Origin: Candidatus Coproplasma avistercoris
GTDB lineage: Bacteria > Bacillota > Clostridia > Christensenellales > Borkfalkiaceae
Direction of reading: 5' to 3'
Assembly (NCBI GenBank): GCA_018711385.1
Contig: DVIK01000009.1
Coordinates: 1 to 34,698, forward strand
Length of the DNA: 34,698 bases
Part shown: positions 9,264-17,942 of the stretch, one piece after another
Numbering within the stretch: position 1 is the stretch's first letter
Layout: every line of letters begins with the position of its first letter
Notes under the pieces: model-generated
Told to the model about the DNA's origin: nothing
The model's input: the letters and a program-made list of their open reading frames with translations, nothing else
Database searches by the model: none
Translations under genes and position numbers: made by a program

Positions 9264-9292
9264 TTTACTTTCGCGAGGGGTTTGGTTATAAT
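9264..9292 (+). promoter_or_regulatory. Promoter of the ileS T-box leader
   Basis: TTTACT (9264-9269), 17-bp spacer, perfect TATAAT (9287-9292). The predicted transcript start near 9300 gives a leader of about 285 nt. Confidence 0.8.
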
Positions 9293-9309
9293 TATATTGC
9301 AGAACTGAA

Positions 9310-9550
9310 TATAAAGGCTACAACGGAGGACAACCGCCGCTGCGCCCGCCCTTCAAGAGAGCTTCCGGCAGGTGAAAGGAGGCAGGAGCGCGCAGGGGAT
9401 ATCACCTCCCAGCTTATTTTCCGAACGCTTGCGCTATTAAGAAAATACGGAGTCATGACCCGTTACAACTCATGGCAAATAATAGTTTGTTTTGGTGGTA
9501 TAAAAGCACTCGTTTTCGGTGTCCGAAATAACGCGGGTGCTTTATTTTTT
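9310..9550 (+). promoter_or_regulatory. Isoleucine T-box riboswitch
   Basis: The leader has the parts of a tRNA-sensing T-box. The Stem I AGAGAG motif (9356-9361) is followed by GGCAGGTGAAAGGAGGC, resembling the distal Stem I region. A specifier ATC (Ile) at 9401-9403 is followed by ACCTCCCAGC. A T-box-like TGGTGGTA (9493-9500) comes before a terminator stem AAAGCACTCG / CGGGTGCTTT that encloses TTTCGG-TGT-CCGAAA and ends in ATTTTTT (9544-9550). Uncharged tRNA-Ile should pair with ATC and the TGG bulge and favour antitermination, raising ileS expression when isoleucyl-tRNA is short. The T-box core is diverged from the usual GGGTGGTACCGCG. Confidence 0.9.
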
Positions 9551-9584
9551 ACCTTTACAGGTTGCCGCCGCAAGGAGTGAAATT

Positions 9585-12500
9585 ATGTATAAGAAGGTTG
9601 ACACAACCCTCAACTTCCCCGCAAGGGAGCAGGAGGTCATCGACTTCTGGAAGGAGAACGAAGTCTTTGAAAAGTCGGTGAAGAGCAACGAGGGTGCCGA
9701 GGAGTTTTCGTTTTACGACGGCCCCCCTACGGCAAACGGCAAGCCGCACATCGGGCATATTTTAACGCGCGTAATGAAAGACCTCATTCCCCGTTACCAG
9801 ACCATGAAGGGCAAGCACGTTTTAAGGAAGGCGGGCTGGGACACGCACGGCCTGCCCGTGGAGCTCGAAGTGGAAAAGATGCTCGGCATGGACGGCAAGC
9901 AGGACATCGAAAAGTACGGCATAGAGCCGTTCATAAAGCAGTGCAAACAGTCCGTGTGGAAGTACAAGGGCGAATGGGAGCGCATGTCGGAACGCGTCGG
10001 CTACTGGGCGGACATGAAGCACCCCTACGTCACCTACGACGACAACTATATCGAGTCGGAGTGGTGGGCGCTCAAAACCATGCACGAAAAGGGACTGCTG
10101 TATAAGGGGCACAAGATAGTTCCCTACTGCCCGCGCTGCGGCACGGCGCTCTCCTCGCACGAGGTGGCGCAGGGATATAAACTTGTAAAGGAAAATTCGG
10201 TGGTCGTCCGCTTTAAGGTAAAGGGGGCGGAAAACCGCTACATCCTCGCGTGGACGACCACGCCGTGGACGCTGCCTTCCAACGTGGCGCTGTGCATGAA
10301 CCCCGACGAACCCTATGTCGAGATAGAGAGCGACGGCGTGCGCTACATCCTTGCAAAGGCGCTGGTGGGCAACTTCTTCGAAGATCATAAAGTGATCGCC
10401 GAAAAGCCCGGCAGGGAGTGGGAGGGGCTGGAATACGAGCCGCTGTTCAAAGAGACTTCCGAAGAGATAAAGCGCATATCGCCCGCAAGCGCGCCCGCAA
10501 AGGCGCACTATGTGGTGTGCGACACCTACGTCACCATGGGCGACGGCACGGGCGTGGTGCACATTGCGCCCGCCTTCGGCGAGGACGACTATAAGGTGGG
10601 CAAGCGCTACGGCCTGCCCGTGGTGCAGCTTGTAAACGAGCGCGGCTGCTTCGATAAGCGCTTTCCCGCGGTGGACGGCGTGTTTGCCAAAAAGGCGGAC
10701 AAGACGATAATAGAGATGCTCGAAAAGCAGGGCAGCCTGTTCAGGGTAGTGCCCTTCGAGCACGACTATCCCCACTGCTGGCGCTGCGACACGCCGCTTT
10801 TATACTACGCGCGCTCGAGCTGGTTCATCGAAGTCACCAAGGTAAAGGAGGAGATAAAGGCCGCCAACCGCTCGGTCAACTGGATGCCCGAGACCATAAA
10901 GGAAGGACGCATGGGCAACTTCCTGGATAACGTCATCGACTGGGGCCTCTCGCGCGACAGGTACTGGGGCACTCCGCTGCCCGTGTGGGTATGCCCCGAC
11001 TGCGGCGAGATAGAGGTGATGGGCTCCAAAAAGGAACTCAAGGAGAAGTGCGGCATACCTGCAGACAGGGACATAGAGCTGCACCGCCCCTATCTCGACG
11101 ATCTCACCTGCACCTGCCCCGGGTGCGGCGGAAAGATGAAGCGCACGCCCGAAGTCATAGACTGCTGGTTCGACTCCGGCTCCATGCCCTTTGCGCAGTA
11201 TCACTACCCGTTCGAAAACGAGGACCTCTTCAAGGAGACCTTCCCCGCCGACTTCATCTCGGAGGCGGTCGACCAGACGCGCGGCTGGTTCTACACCCTG
11301 CTCGTCGTCAATACCATCCTCTTCGGCAGGGCGCCCTTCAAAAACTGCATAGTTCTGGGGCACGTCAACGACAAGAACGGCATAAAGATGTCCAAACACA
11401 AGGGCAACGTCGTCGACCCCTGGTCGGTGCTCGACAAGCAGGGCGCCGACGCGGTGCGCTGGTACTTCTATACCTCGTCCGCACCCTGGCTGCCCTCGCG
11501 CTTCTATGAAGAGGCGGTATCCGAGGCGCAGCGCAAATACCTCGGCACGCTGTGGAACACCTATGCGTTCTTCACGCTCTATGCCGAGATAGACAAATAC
11601 GACCCTTCGAAGTATTCGCTCAAAGAATGCAGACTGTCGCTGATGGACAGGTGGATACTCTCCAGACTCAACAGCCTTGTAAAGTTGGTGGACGAGCACC
11701 TCGCGCGGTACGAGATAACCGAAAGTTCGCGCGCCATACAGGACTTTGCCGATATCCTTTCAAACTGGTACGTCCGCCGCTGCCGCGACCGCTTCTGGGG
11801 CAGCGACATGACGGAGGATAAGGCCGCCGCCTACACCACGCTGTACGCCGTGCTCGTGACGCTGGCAAAGGTGACGGCGCCATATACGCCCTTCGTTGCC
11901 GAGATGATGTACCGAAACCTTGTGCCGCAGTTCTATAATGACGCACCCGTATCCGTGCATCTCTGCCGCTTCCCCGAGGCCGACGAATCGCTCATAGACG
12001 GCGGGCTCGAGCGCGGAATGGAAAACGTGCTGAGCATCGTGGTGAACGGTCGCTCGGCGCGCAACGCGGGCAACCTCAAAAACCGCCAGCCTCTTGCCGA
12101 GATGGTGGTGGTCTCCGAAAGGCCGCTCGAACTTTCCGAAGAGGAAAAGGCGATAGTGCTCGAGGAGCTCAACGTCAAGAAGATGACCGTTGCGGACGAC
12201 GCTTCGAAATATATAAAGTACCGCTTAAAGCCGCAGCTCAAGACGCTCGGCCCCAAGTACGGCAAGCAGCTGGGCGCCATATCCAAATTCATCGCCGGCT
12301 GCAACGCCGAAGAGGTGCTGGCCGCCATCCGCAGGGACGGCAGCTTTGCCGTGCCCGGGCTCGACGGGGTAAGCCTTTCGCTCGAGGATCTGCAGGTGTT
12401 TTCCGACAGCGCCGAGGGCTTCGTCGCCCAGTCGGACAGGGGCATAACCGTGGCGCTCTCCGCCACGCTCACCGAGGAGCTGCTCGACGAGGGCGCCGAG

Positions 12501-12737
12501 CGCGAGATAGTTTCCAGGATACAGAACATGCGCAAGGAGGCGGGCTTCGAGGTCACCGACCGCATAGCCGTATATTTTACCGCCGAGGGGCGCGCGCGGC
12601 GCGTGCTCAAAGCGGGAGGGTTTGCCGCCGACGTGCTCGCGGACGGTATTGCCGAGGGCGCAGCACCCGAGGGCGCATACGTAAAAGAGCAGAACATCAA
12701 CGGTGAAAAGGCGGTAATAGCCATAGTCCGCAAATAG
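9585..12737 (+). CDS. ileS: Isoleucyl-tRNA synthetase, type 2
   Basis: A 1050-residue class I synthetase that charges tRNA-Ile with isoleucine. The active-site motifs are HIGH (residues 55-58, in PHIGH) and KMSKH (about 601-605), separated by a full CP1 editing domain (GYKLVKENSVVVRF, WTTTPWTLPSN). Cys pairs in CPRCG, CPDCG and CPGCG point to bound zinc. The KMSKHKGN form, FYDGPPTANGKPHIGH and the long C-terminal region without the terminal zinc finger fit the IleS2 subfamily, which resembles eukaryotic enzymes and is commonly less sensitive to mupirocin. The start at 9585 is chosen over an open extension to 9519 because AAGGAG lies seven bases upstream and the extension runs into the terminator. 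Controlled by the upstream T-box. Confidence 0.97.
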   Translation: MYKKVDTTLNFPAREQEVIDFWKENEVFEKSVKSNEGAEEFSFYDGPPTANGKPHIGHILTRVMKDLIPRYQTMKGKHVLRKAGWDTHGLPVELEVEKMLGMDGKQDIEKYGIEPFIKQCKQSVWKYKGEWERMSERVGYWADMKHPYVTYDDNYIESEWWALKTMHEKGLLYKGHKIVPYCPRCGTALSSHEVAQGYKLVKENSVVVRFKVKGAENRYILAWTTTPWTLPSNVALCMNPDEPYVEIESDGVRYILAKALVGNFFEDHKVIAEKPGREWEGLEYEPLFKETSEEIKRISPASAPAKAHYVVCDTYVTMGDGTGVVHIAPAFGEDDYKVGKRYGLPVVQLVNERGCFDKRFPAVDGVFAKKADKTIIEMLEKQGSLFRVVPFEHDYPHCWRCDTPLLYYARSSWFIEVTKVKEEIKAANRSVNWMPETIKEGRMGNFLDNVIDWGLSRDRYWGTPLPVWVCPDCGEIEVMGSKKELKEKCGIPADRDIELHRPYLDDLTCTCPGCGGKMKRTPEVIDCWFDSGSMPFAQYHYPFENEDLFKETFPADFISEAVDQTRGWFYTLLVVNTILFGRAPFKNCIVLGHVNDKNGIKMSKHKGNVVDPWSVLDKQGADAVRWYFYTSSAPWLPSRFYEEAVSEAQRKYLGTLWNTYAFFTLYAEIDKYDPSKYSLKECRLSLMDRWILSRLNSLVKLVDEHLARYEITESSRAIQDFADILSNWYVRRCRDRFWGSDMTEDKAAAYTTLYAVLVTLAKVTAPYTPFVAEMMYRNLVPQFYNDAPVSVHLCRFPEADESLIDGGLERGMENVLSIVVNGRSARNAGNLKNRQPLAEMVVVSERPLELSEEEKAIVLEELNVKKMTVADDASKYIKYRLKPQLKTLGPKYGKQLGAISKFIAGCNAEEVLAAIRRDGSFAVPGLDGVSLSLEDLQVFSDSAEGFVAQSDRGITVALSATLTEELLDEGAEREIVSRIQNMRKEAGFEVTDRIAVYFTAEGRARRVLKAGGFAADVLADGIAEGAAPEGAYVKEQNINGEKAVIAIVRK

Positions 12738-12762
12738 GCCCGTTGCAAATTCCGTTATTGCC

Positions 12763-12787
12763 GCCGCGCAGGCATAGCCTGCGCGGC
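12763..12787 (+). terminator. Hairpin after ileS
   Basis: A perfect 11-bp stem GCCGCGCAGGC / GCCTGCGCGGC with ATA loop, 25 bp after the ileS stop. The tail (GCCTTCATACCTT) is not a clean U-tract, so termination may be partial and feoAB may receive read-through. Confidence 0.5.
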
Positions 12788-12806
12788 GCCTTCATACCTT
12801 ATAAGT

Positions 12807-13034
12807 ATGACGGCTTACGATCTTAAAGAGGGCGAAAGCGCCCGCATATCGCGGGTGGACATCTTGGGCGGGGCGGGCGAACGGCTGTGCGCGCTCGGCT
12901 TTGTAAGGGGCAGAACGGTGACGGCGCTCGGCTTTTCGCTGCTCAAAAGCTGCGTGCTGCTCGGCTGCGGCGCGGTGCGGCTGGCGGTGGGCAGGCCGCT
13001 GGCCGAAAAGATATTTGTGGAGCGCGCGGCATGA
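12807..13034 (+). CDS. feoA: Ferrous iron transport protein A (FeoA)
   Basis: A 75-residue SH3-like cytoplasmic protein that supports FeoB. The pattern LKEGESARISRVDILGGAGERLCALGFVRGRTVTAL, ending in a beta strand with LAVGRPLAEKIFVE, is the FeoA domain with its conserved Gly and LGF. No Shine-Dalgarno is visible before the ATG, and TATAAG lies directly in front of it. The stop overlaps the feoB start as ATGA, so the two are coupled. No Fur- or DtxR-like box is evident. Confidence 0.9.
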   Translation: MTAYDLKEGESARISRVDILGGAGERLCALGFVRGRTVTALGFSLLKSCVLLGCGAVRLAVGRPLAEKIFVERAA

Positions 13035-14680
13035 AGGTGGTGCTGGCGGGCAACCCCAATGCGGGCAAGACCACGCTGTTCAACGCGCTCACCCGAGGCA
13101 GACTGCCCACGGGCAACTGGCACGGCGTGACCACCCGCCCCGCATATAAAACGGTAAAGGGCGTAACGTATGCCGACGTGCCCGGCATGTATTCCTTCAA
13201 CGGCTATTCGATGGAGGAGGCCTCCGCCGCAGAGGAGATAAAGTCGGCGGACATAGTGGTGAACGTGGTCGACGGGCTCACGCTCGAACAGTCGCTCTCG
13301 CTCACGCGGGCGCTGCTCGCCCTCAACGGGCGGGTGGTGCTCTATATAACAAAGCTCGGGCAGCTGAAAAGGCGGGGCGGCAGGCTGGACAAAGATAAAC
13401 TCTCCGCTGCGCTGGGCGTGCCGGTAGCCACCGACGTAAAGCAGTTAAAGCGGCTGCTTTGCGCCCTTCCGTCCGCCGCGCCCCGACGGGAAAATATTGA
13501 AAAACTTTCGTTGAACGGGGCATATTACGGGGGCAATTGCTCGCTCACCCGCGCGGAAAGGCTGTTCTATAACCGCGCGTTCGCGCCGGCGTTTTTCATA
13601 GCCTCGGTACTGGCGATGTTCTTTCTGGCGTTCTTCCCGCATATGCCGGGTGACGCGCTCAAAACGCTGTGCGAAGACCTGATGACGCAAAAATTCGGCG
13701 GGTTTGTAAGGGCGGGGCTGCCCGACGGCAAGTTCCGTTCGTTCGTGTGCGACGGGCTGATAGGCGGCGCGGGCGGGGTGCTCGCGTTCGTGCCGCAGCT
13801 TGCGGTGCTCTACCTATTTTTAATACTGCTCGACGAGAGCGGCGTGATGTCTGCCCTGTCGTTCGTCACCGACGGCATATTCGGCAAAGCGGGCCTTTCG
13901 GGAAGGGCGGCGTTTTCGCTCATCTCGGGATTCGGCTGCACCGCCGCCGCCATACTCACCACCCGCGGCTTCTCCTCGCGCGCGGCGCAGCGGCGCACCG
14001 TGGCGGTGCTTGCCTACATACCCTGCGGCGCAAAGCTGCCAGTGTTTTTGACGCTGCTCTCGCCGCTGTTTTCCGACCCGTTCCCCGCGGTGTGCGCGCT
14101 GTACTTCGCGGGCATAACGCTGGCGCTCGTAATTTCGTCGGCAATGGGAGGCCGCGGCGAGGTCATGCTGTCCGAAGTCACGCCCGTCGGGCTGCCTTCG
14201 CCCCGCGCGGTGCTTAAAAAGTTGTATTTTCACATAAAAGGGTTTATAATCAAAGTGGCGACGGCAGTGCTCATATTCTGCGCGGTCAGCTGGCTGCTTT
14301 CAAACTATACTTTCACGCTCCGCCCCTGCGCGGTGGAAGACAGCATGCTCGCGGCGCTCAGCCGCGCCGCGCTTCCGCTGTTCGTGCCCATGGGCATAGC
14401 CGACTGGCGGCTGGCGTACGCCATGATCTCCGGCTTTGCCGCCAAGGAGAACATCGCGGCCACCATCTCGATGCTTATGCCTGGCGGCACGGGGCTGGGC
14501 ATGGCGGCGGGACTTGCCGCCGCGGCGTTCGTGCTCGCCTGCCCCGCGTGCATATCGGCGTTTTCCGCGGCCTGCAAAGAGGTGGGTTTCAAGTACGCGG
14601 CAAAGATATTCGCGCTGCAGCTTGCGTTTGCCTTTGCCTGCGGATATGTGGTCCGCTTTGTTGCGGGCATTTTTGATTGA
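13031..14680 (+). CDS. feoB: Ferrous iron transporter B (FeoB), short form with abnormal G4 motif
   Basis: A 549-residue membrane protein for Fe(II) uptake with an N-terminal G domain. G1 is GNPNAGKTT (7-15) and G3 is DVPG (49-52). The core has the two gate motifs (GFGCTAAAILTTRG and IPCGAKLPVF) within hydrophobic segments. It is shorter than the usual 650-770 residues, mainly because the helical linker after the G domain is reduced. The G4 position, normally NxxD, reads TKLG (107-110), losing both residues that give guanine specificity. The start at 13031 overlaps feoA as ATGA; the frame is open further upstream, but that part is out-of-frame feoA. Transport of iron is inferred from the gate motifs and feoA; nucleotide preference is open. 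Confidence 0.9.
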   Translation: MKVVLAGNPNAGKTTLFNALTRGRLPTGNWHGVTTRPAYKTVKGVTYADVPGMYSFNGYSMEEASAAEEIKSADIVVNVVDGLTLEQSLSLTRALLALNGRVVLYITKLGQLKRRGGRLDKDKLSAALGVPVATDVKQLKRLLCALPSAAPRRENIEKLSLNGAYYGGNCSLTRAERLFYNRAFAPAFFIASVLAMFFLAFFPHMPGDALKTLCEDLMTQKFGGFVRAGLPDGKFRSFVCDGLIGGAGGVLAFVPQLAVLYLFLILLDESGVMSALSFVTDGIFGKAGLSGRAAFSLISGFGCTAAAILTTRGFSSRAAQRRTVAVLAYIPCGAKLPVFLTLLSPLFSDPFPAVCALYFAGITLALVISSAMGGRGEVMLSEVTPVGLPSPRAVLKKLYFHIKGFIIKVATAVLIFCAVSWLLSNYTFTLRPCAVEDSMLAALSRAALPLFVPMGIADWRLAYAMISGFAAKENIAATISMLMPGGTGLGMAAGLAAAAFVLACPACISAFSAACKEVGFKYAAKIFALQLAFAFACGYVVRFVAGIFD

Positions 14681-14722
14681 ACGGCACATATGCCTTAAAT
14701 ATTTCCTTTTACGGGGTCACGC

Positions 14723-15532
14723 ATGAAAAAATTTGTAGCGCGCGGCGCGTGCGATCTGAAAACTTTCACCGACGAGAACTATCCGCAGGGCAGCTTTGCC
14801 TTTGCGGCGCTGCTGCGTGCGCGCGATATAAGGGTCAACGGCGTGCGCACGGGCGCAAACGTGCGGCTGAACGCCGGCGACGAGGTGACCTACTACACCA
14901 CTCCCGCGCAGGAGGCAAAGCGCAGTCACGACGTCATATATGCCGACGAAAACGTGATGGTGTGCGATAAATATTCGGGCGTCTCCTCGGAAGGGCTGGC
15001 TTCGGAACTCTGCCATTTGGGCGCGCTGCCCGTGCACAGGCTGGACAGGAACACCGAGGGGCTGATAGTCTATGCGCTAGGCGGCGCGGCGGAGGAGGAA
15101 CTGCTTCGCGCATTCAGGCAAAGGCGGGTGCATAAGACCTACCTTGCGCTGTGTAAAGACGCGTTCGCGCAGCCGTGCGGCACGCTTACCGCATACATCA
15201 AAAAGGGGGAAGGCGGCGTAAAGGTGTACGGCTTTCCCTGCGCGGGCGCGTTGACCGCCGTGACCGAGTACCGCGTGGAGGAACGCACGGACGGGATTGC
15301 ACTGGTGAACATAACGCTGCACACCGGCAGGACGCACCAGATACGCGCGCACATGGCGTTCATCGGCTGCCCCGTGCTCGGGGACGAAAAGTACGGCGAC
15401 GGCGCGCTCAACAAAAAATACGGCGCGCGCAGGCAGCGGCTGGTTTCAAAGACGCTGCAATTTGAGCTCGAAGGGCCGCTGAAATACCTGAACGATATAA
15501 AATTCATAAGCAGGTTCGTGCCGCACATTTAG
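14723..15532 (+). CDS. RluA-family RNA pseudouridine synthase with S4 domain
   Basis: A 269-residue pseudouridine synthase that isomerises uridines in rRNA or tRNA. The N-terminal region (GSFAFAALLRARDIRVNGVRT) is an S4-like RNA-binding fold. The catalytic motif HRLDRNTEG places the nucleophile at Asp108, and the later HTGRTHQIRAHMAFIGCPVLGD is typical of RluA/RluD. The exact target base cannot be predicted. It lies 43 bp after feoB with no clear promoter in the gap. The stop codon lies within the loop and start of the 3' arm of the terminator hairpin. A second, shorter RluA-type gene stands at 33.9 kb. Confidence 0.93.
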   Translation: MKKFVARGACDLKTFTDENYPQGSFAFAALLRARDIRVNGVRTGANVRLNAGDEVTYYTTPAQEAKRSHDVIYADENVMVCDKYSGVSSEGLASELCHLGALPVHRLDRNTEGLIVYALGGAAEEELLRAFRQRRVHKTYLALCKDAFAQPCGTLTAYIKKGEGGVKVYGFPCAGALTAVTEYRVEERTDGIALVNITLHTGRTHQIRAHMAFIGCPVLGDEKYGDGALNKKYGARRQRLVSKTLQFELEGPLKYLNDIKFISRFVPHI

Positions 15533-15543
15533 CGGCACTTTTT
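15518..15543 (+). terminator. Terminator overlapping the pseudouridine synthase stop codon
   Basis: A perfect 7-bp stem GTGCCGC / GCGGCAC with loop ACATTTA and a TTTTT tail. The TAG stop (15530-15532) lies in the loop and first base of the 3' arm. Confidence 0.85.
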
Positions 15544-15571
15544 AATTGTTTGCGACATATGCGGGCACCAA

Positions 15572-15712
15572 TTGCCCATAGCCGGCTTGCCCGTGACAAA
15601 CAGCCCCGAAAGGAACCTTCATGGTTTCGGCATGCGCAGCATACGCGCCTCGGTCGAGCGCTACAACGGCTGCGTGCTCGCGGAGATGAGGGACGGCAGT
15701 TTCTGCATATTT
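15572..15712 (+). pseudogene. Fragment of a GHKL-type sensor histidine kinase C-terminus
   Basis: The frame from 15572 encodes LPVTNSPERNLHGFGMRSI, then ASVERYNGC and a short beta segment DGSFCIF. This is the G2-box end of a GHKL ATPase domain as in LytTR-linked sensor kinases (usual form HGxGLxSI then YxG). Everything upstream (dimerisation helices, N box, sensor) is missing, because the frame starts just after the previous terminator, and the frame is lost after CIF at about 15712. It is a remnant with no likely function. The assignment rests on about 45 residues. Confidence 0.6.
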
Positions 15713-15713
15713 C

Positions 15714-15884
15714 GGCATCATAGGCGAGGTCACCGTAACGCTCGGCGCGCACGAAAGCAAGACGGTCCTTCTTGTGCAGAGCGTCGCGCGCGAAGATAGT
15801 GCCGCGCCCTATCATCAGATGGAAGTGACGGCCGGCGGCGCCGATGGCTACGACATAACCGTATACGGCTATCGCGCGGTATAA
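15714..15884 (+). pseudogene. Decayed open frame of unknown origin
   Basis: Fifty-seven open codons without a start, beginning where the kinase remnant loses frame. They encode GIIGEVTVTLGAHESKTVLL and end in DITVYGYRAV before TAA. The codon use looks coding (strand-rich, Ser/Val/Gly). It may be the end of a second lost gene fused to the kinase fragment, or the same decayed gene shifted by one base (a single extra C at 15713 would join them). I cannot name the family. Confidence 0.4.
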
Positions 15885-15928
15885 AAAGTTAAAAGGTGCA
15901 CACATATGGCGCAACCGAACTATACTTT

Positions 15929-15959
15929 CCCCTCGGGCAGTTCTGCCCGAGGGGTTTTT
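15929..15959 (+). terminator. Strong intrinsic terminator
   Basis: A perfect 12-bp stem CCCCTCGGGCAG / CTGCCCGAGGGG with a TT loop and TTTTT. It insulates the decayed region from the collagen-like gene. Lying 45 bp after the unknown fragment, it suggests that a real gene once ended here. Confidence 0.93.
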
Positions 15960-16029
15960 GCCGCCTGTTTTGCCGTGCGCCTTGCATGACGCCGTTGCAC
16001 GCGGCGCACGCTCTTTTGCGTATGATGAA

Positions 16030-16049
16030 GTGAGCGCAGATGCGCTCAC
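16030..16049 (+). other. 5'-UTR hairpin abutting the ribosome site of the collagen-like gene
   Basis: A perfect 9-bp stem GTGAGCGCA / TGCGCTCAC with loop GA. It ends directly before the GAGG ribosome site (16050-16053) and the ATG at 16059. A role in mRNA stability or translation control is possible. A similar arrangement is seen before the phage gp4-like gene. Confidence 0.55.
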
Positions 16050-16058
16050 GAGGTCAAA

Positions 16059-16355
16059 ATGATTTATTTCAAAAGATTTTGCTGCCCGTGCGCTTTCACG
16101 GGCTTGACAATTCAGAGGATAGTTTATCCCACGGGTACTCTCTGCATTTGTCCTACCGGCCCTACGGGTGCTACGGGGCCTGCGGGTGCAACGGGGCCTG
16201 CGGGGGCAACGGGGCCTGCGGGTGCAACGGGCCCGACGGGTGCAACGGGGCCGACGGGTGCAACGGGCCCGACGGGGGCTACTGAGCAGGTGGTTTATGG
16301 GGATCTGCGCCCGCAGGCGGCATGCATAATTTTTATTGGCTTAAATTTGCGCTGA
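16059..16355 (+). CDS. Collagen-like protein, 5' half (truncated)
   Basis: A 98-residue open frame. Residues 1-34 form a Cys-rich leader ([13 protein letters not shown], later CICPTG). About 15 Gly-X-Y triplets of the PTG/ATG/PAG type follow, then ATEQVV and an apparently unrelated end (YGDLRPQ to GLNLR). Bacillota proteins of this kind (BclA-like) are surface or exosporium fibres with a globular C-terminal domain, which is missing here. A matching start-less 3' half lies at 20.6-21.3 kb, joined to this one by a 46-bp identical repeat. The ATG has a hairpin and GAGG just upstream. It may be translated as a short fibre stub, be a pseudogene, or be the start of a gene rejoined by DNA rearrangement. 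Confidence 0.7.
   Translation: MIYFKRFCCPCAFTGLTIQRIVYPTGTLCICPTGPTGATGPAGATGPAGATGPAGATGPTGATGPTGATGPTGATEQVVYGDLRPQAACIIFIGLNLR
16159..16204 (+). repeat. Direct repeat copy 1 (46 bp, collagen-coding)
   Basis: Identical over 46 bp to 20662-20707 in the same orientation and the same codon phase. It encodes [15 protein letters not shown]. Part of the identity is expected from repetitive Gly-X-Y codons, but the exact codon choice also matches. Confidence 0.85.
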
Positions 16356-16359
16356 CCTG

Positions 16360-16388
16360 TTGCAACATTCAAAACAATGTGTTATAGT
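16360..16388 (+). promoter_or_regulatory. Promoter of the uracil salvage operon
   Basis: TTGCAA (16360-16365), 17-bp spacer, TATAGT (16383-16388). The predicted leader is about 70 nt; no PyrR-type attenuator hairpin with U-tract is visible in it. Confidence 0.75.
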
Positions 16389-16466
16389 TATACAGGTGTA
16401 TAAAATTTAACAGAGCAATCAGCGGAGATGTCCGTAAGAAATATACAAAAGAGAGGGAATTTTACG

Positions 16467-17942
16467 ATGAAATTGATTTACGGCGTGAAAGACAGGCCAA
16501 AAGCCGGACAGCTTATTCTGTTTGCTTTGCAGCAGCTGCTTGCCATTCTTGCGGCAACAATAGCTGTTCCGATGATAATAGGCAACGGCATGTCTGTCTC
16601 TGCGGCGCTTTTCGGCGCGGGCGTGGGCACTATCGTTTACCTGCTTTTCACCAAATTCAAAAGCCCTGTGTTCCTCGGCAGTTCGTTTGCGTTCATAGGC
16701 TCTATGTCCGCGGCGTTTGCGGGTGCGGCATCCGTCTCGTTCCTGGGCTATTTCGGGCTGATAATCGGCGCAATATTTGCAGGGCTTGTATATGTGATCA
16801 TTGCCGTGATAATCAGGTTCGTCGGCGTAAACTGGATAGATAAAGTCATGCCCGCCGTGGTCATAGGCCCTACTGTGGCGCTAATAGGCCTGTCGCTTGC
16901 CGGCAATGCCGTAGGCAACGTTGCAGGCAACGTCATCGATCCGGGTACGGGCGCTTACCTTATGGATGCGCACGGCATAATCTGCCTTGTCTGCGGCCTT
17001 ATCACTCTTGCGGTCACCATGGTCTGCTCCATTTACGGCAAAAAGCTGTTAAAGATGATCCCCTTTATTATCGGCATTCTTTCCGGCTATGTTGTGGCGG
17101 CAATATTCACGGGATTCAGCTATATAGAAGGCGCCGAGGCTCTGAGGATAATAGACTTTTCAAAGTTTACCCAAATGGAGTGGTATCCCGAGTTTACCTT
17201 TCTGGATCTGTTCAAGATAGATTATGGCGCGGCCGATATGGGCGCATACATAGGCACGGTGGCCGTTGCTTATATTCCCGTTGCGTTTGTGGTGTTCGCC
17301 GAACACCTCGCCGACCATAAAAATATATCTTCGATCATAGAGACAGACCTGTTAAAAGATCCGGGCCTTTCAAGAACGCTGCTTGGCGACGGAGTGGGCT
17401 CGATGGTGGGCGCGTTCTTCGGCGGCTGCCCCAATACGACGTACGGCGAGTCGGTCGGCTGCGTGGCCATTTCGGGCAACGCCTCTGTGATAACGATTTT
17501 TATGACTGCCGTCCTGGCCGTTGTGGCGTCGTTTATAGCGCCCTTCGTTACATTCCTTGCAACGATCCCCGACTGCGTGATGGGCGGCGTCTGCATAGCT
17601 CTGTACGGCTTCATTGCCGTGTCGGGACTTAAAATGATACAGCAGGTGGATCTCAACGAAAACAAGAACCTGTTTGTAGTTTCAATAATTCTTATAACGG
17701 GCGTGGGCGGGATGGCCCTTCAGTTCGGCAAAGTTACTATAACGGCCATTGCGTGCGCTCTTATACTTGGAATACTTGCAAATGTTCTGGTGAATATACG
17801 CGCCAAAAAGAAGGGCGGCGCTGCCTCCGGAGACGACGCGGCGCAGGCTGAAGGAGTCAAGGAAGAGGGGGACAGGCTTACCGCCGAACCTTCGGCCATG
17901 GCAAACGTACAGGCAGAGGAGAATAACAATGGAACGTTATGA
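16467..17942 (+). CDS. uraA: Uracil permease, NCS2 family
   Basis: A 491-residue nucleobase:cation symporter in the cytoplasmic membrane, predicted to import uracil. The opening [11 protein letters not shown], followed by [17 protein letters not shown], and [10 protein letters not shown] closely follow UraA/PyrP. About 12-14 hydrophobic segments are seen, with the family segments [10 protein letters not shown] (substrate-binding Glu) and [11 protein letters not shown] hydrophilic acidic tail of about 50 residues closes it. The start at 16467 is preferred to 16428 because GAGGG lies nine bases upstream and YGVKDRPK is where UraA proteins begin. The 3' end overlaps upp by 14 nt, and this pairing with upp argues for uracil rather than xanthine. 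Confidence 0.93.
   Translation: MKLIYGVKDRPKAGQLILFALQQLLAILAATIAVPMIIGNGMSVSAALFGAGVGTIVYLLFTKFKSPVFLGSSFAFIGSMSAAFAGAASVSFLGYFGLIIGAIFAGLVYVIIAVIIRFVGVNWIDKVMPAVVIGPTVALIGLSLAGNAVGNVAGNVIDPGTGAYLMDAHGIICLVCGLITLAVTMVCSIYGKKLLKMIPFIIGILSGYVVAAIFTGFSYIEGAEALRIIDFSKFTQMEWYPEFTFLDLFKIDYGAADMGAYIGTVAVAYIPVAFVVFAEHLADHKNISSIIETDLLKDPGLSRTLLGDGVGSMVGAFFGGCPNTTYGESVGCVAISGNASVITIFMTAVLAVVASFIAPFVTFLATIPDCVMGGVCIALYGFIAVSGLKMIQQVDLNENKNLFVVSIILITGVGGMALQFGKVTITAIACALILGILANVLVNIRAKKKGGAASGDDAAQAEGVKEEGDRLTAEPSAMANVQAEENNNGTL

Noticed and set aside
12887-13030. Extended N-terminus of FeoB
   Set aside because: The extra 48 residues are feoA read in another frame; the ATGA overlap at 13031 gives the normal G-domain start.
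16150-16280. Tandem repeats taken for a CRISPR array or satellite
   Set aside because: The period of 9 and 18 bp matches Gly-X-Y codons in an open frame with no unique spacers.
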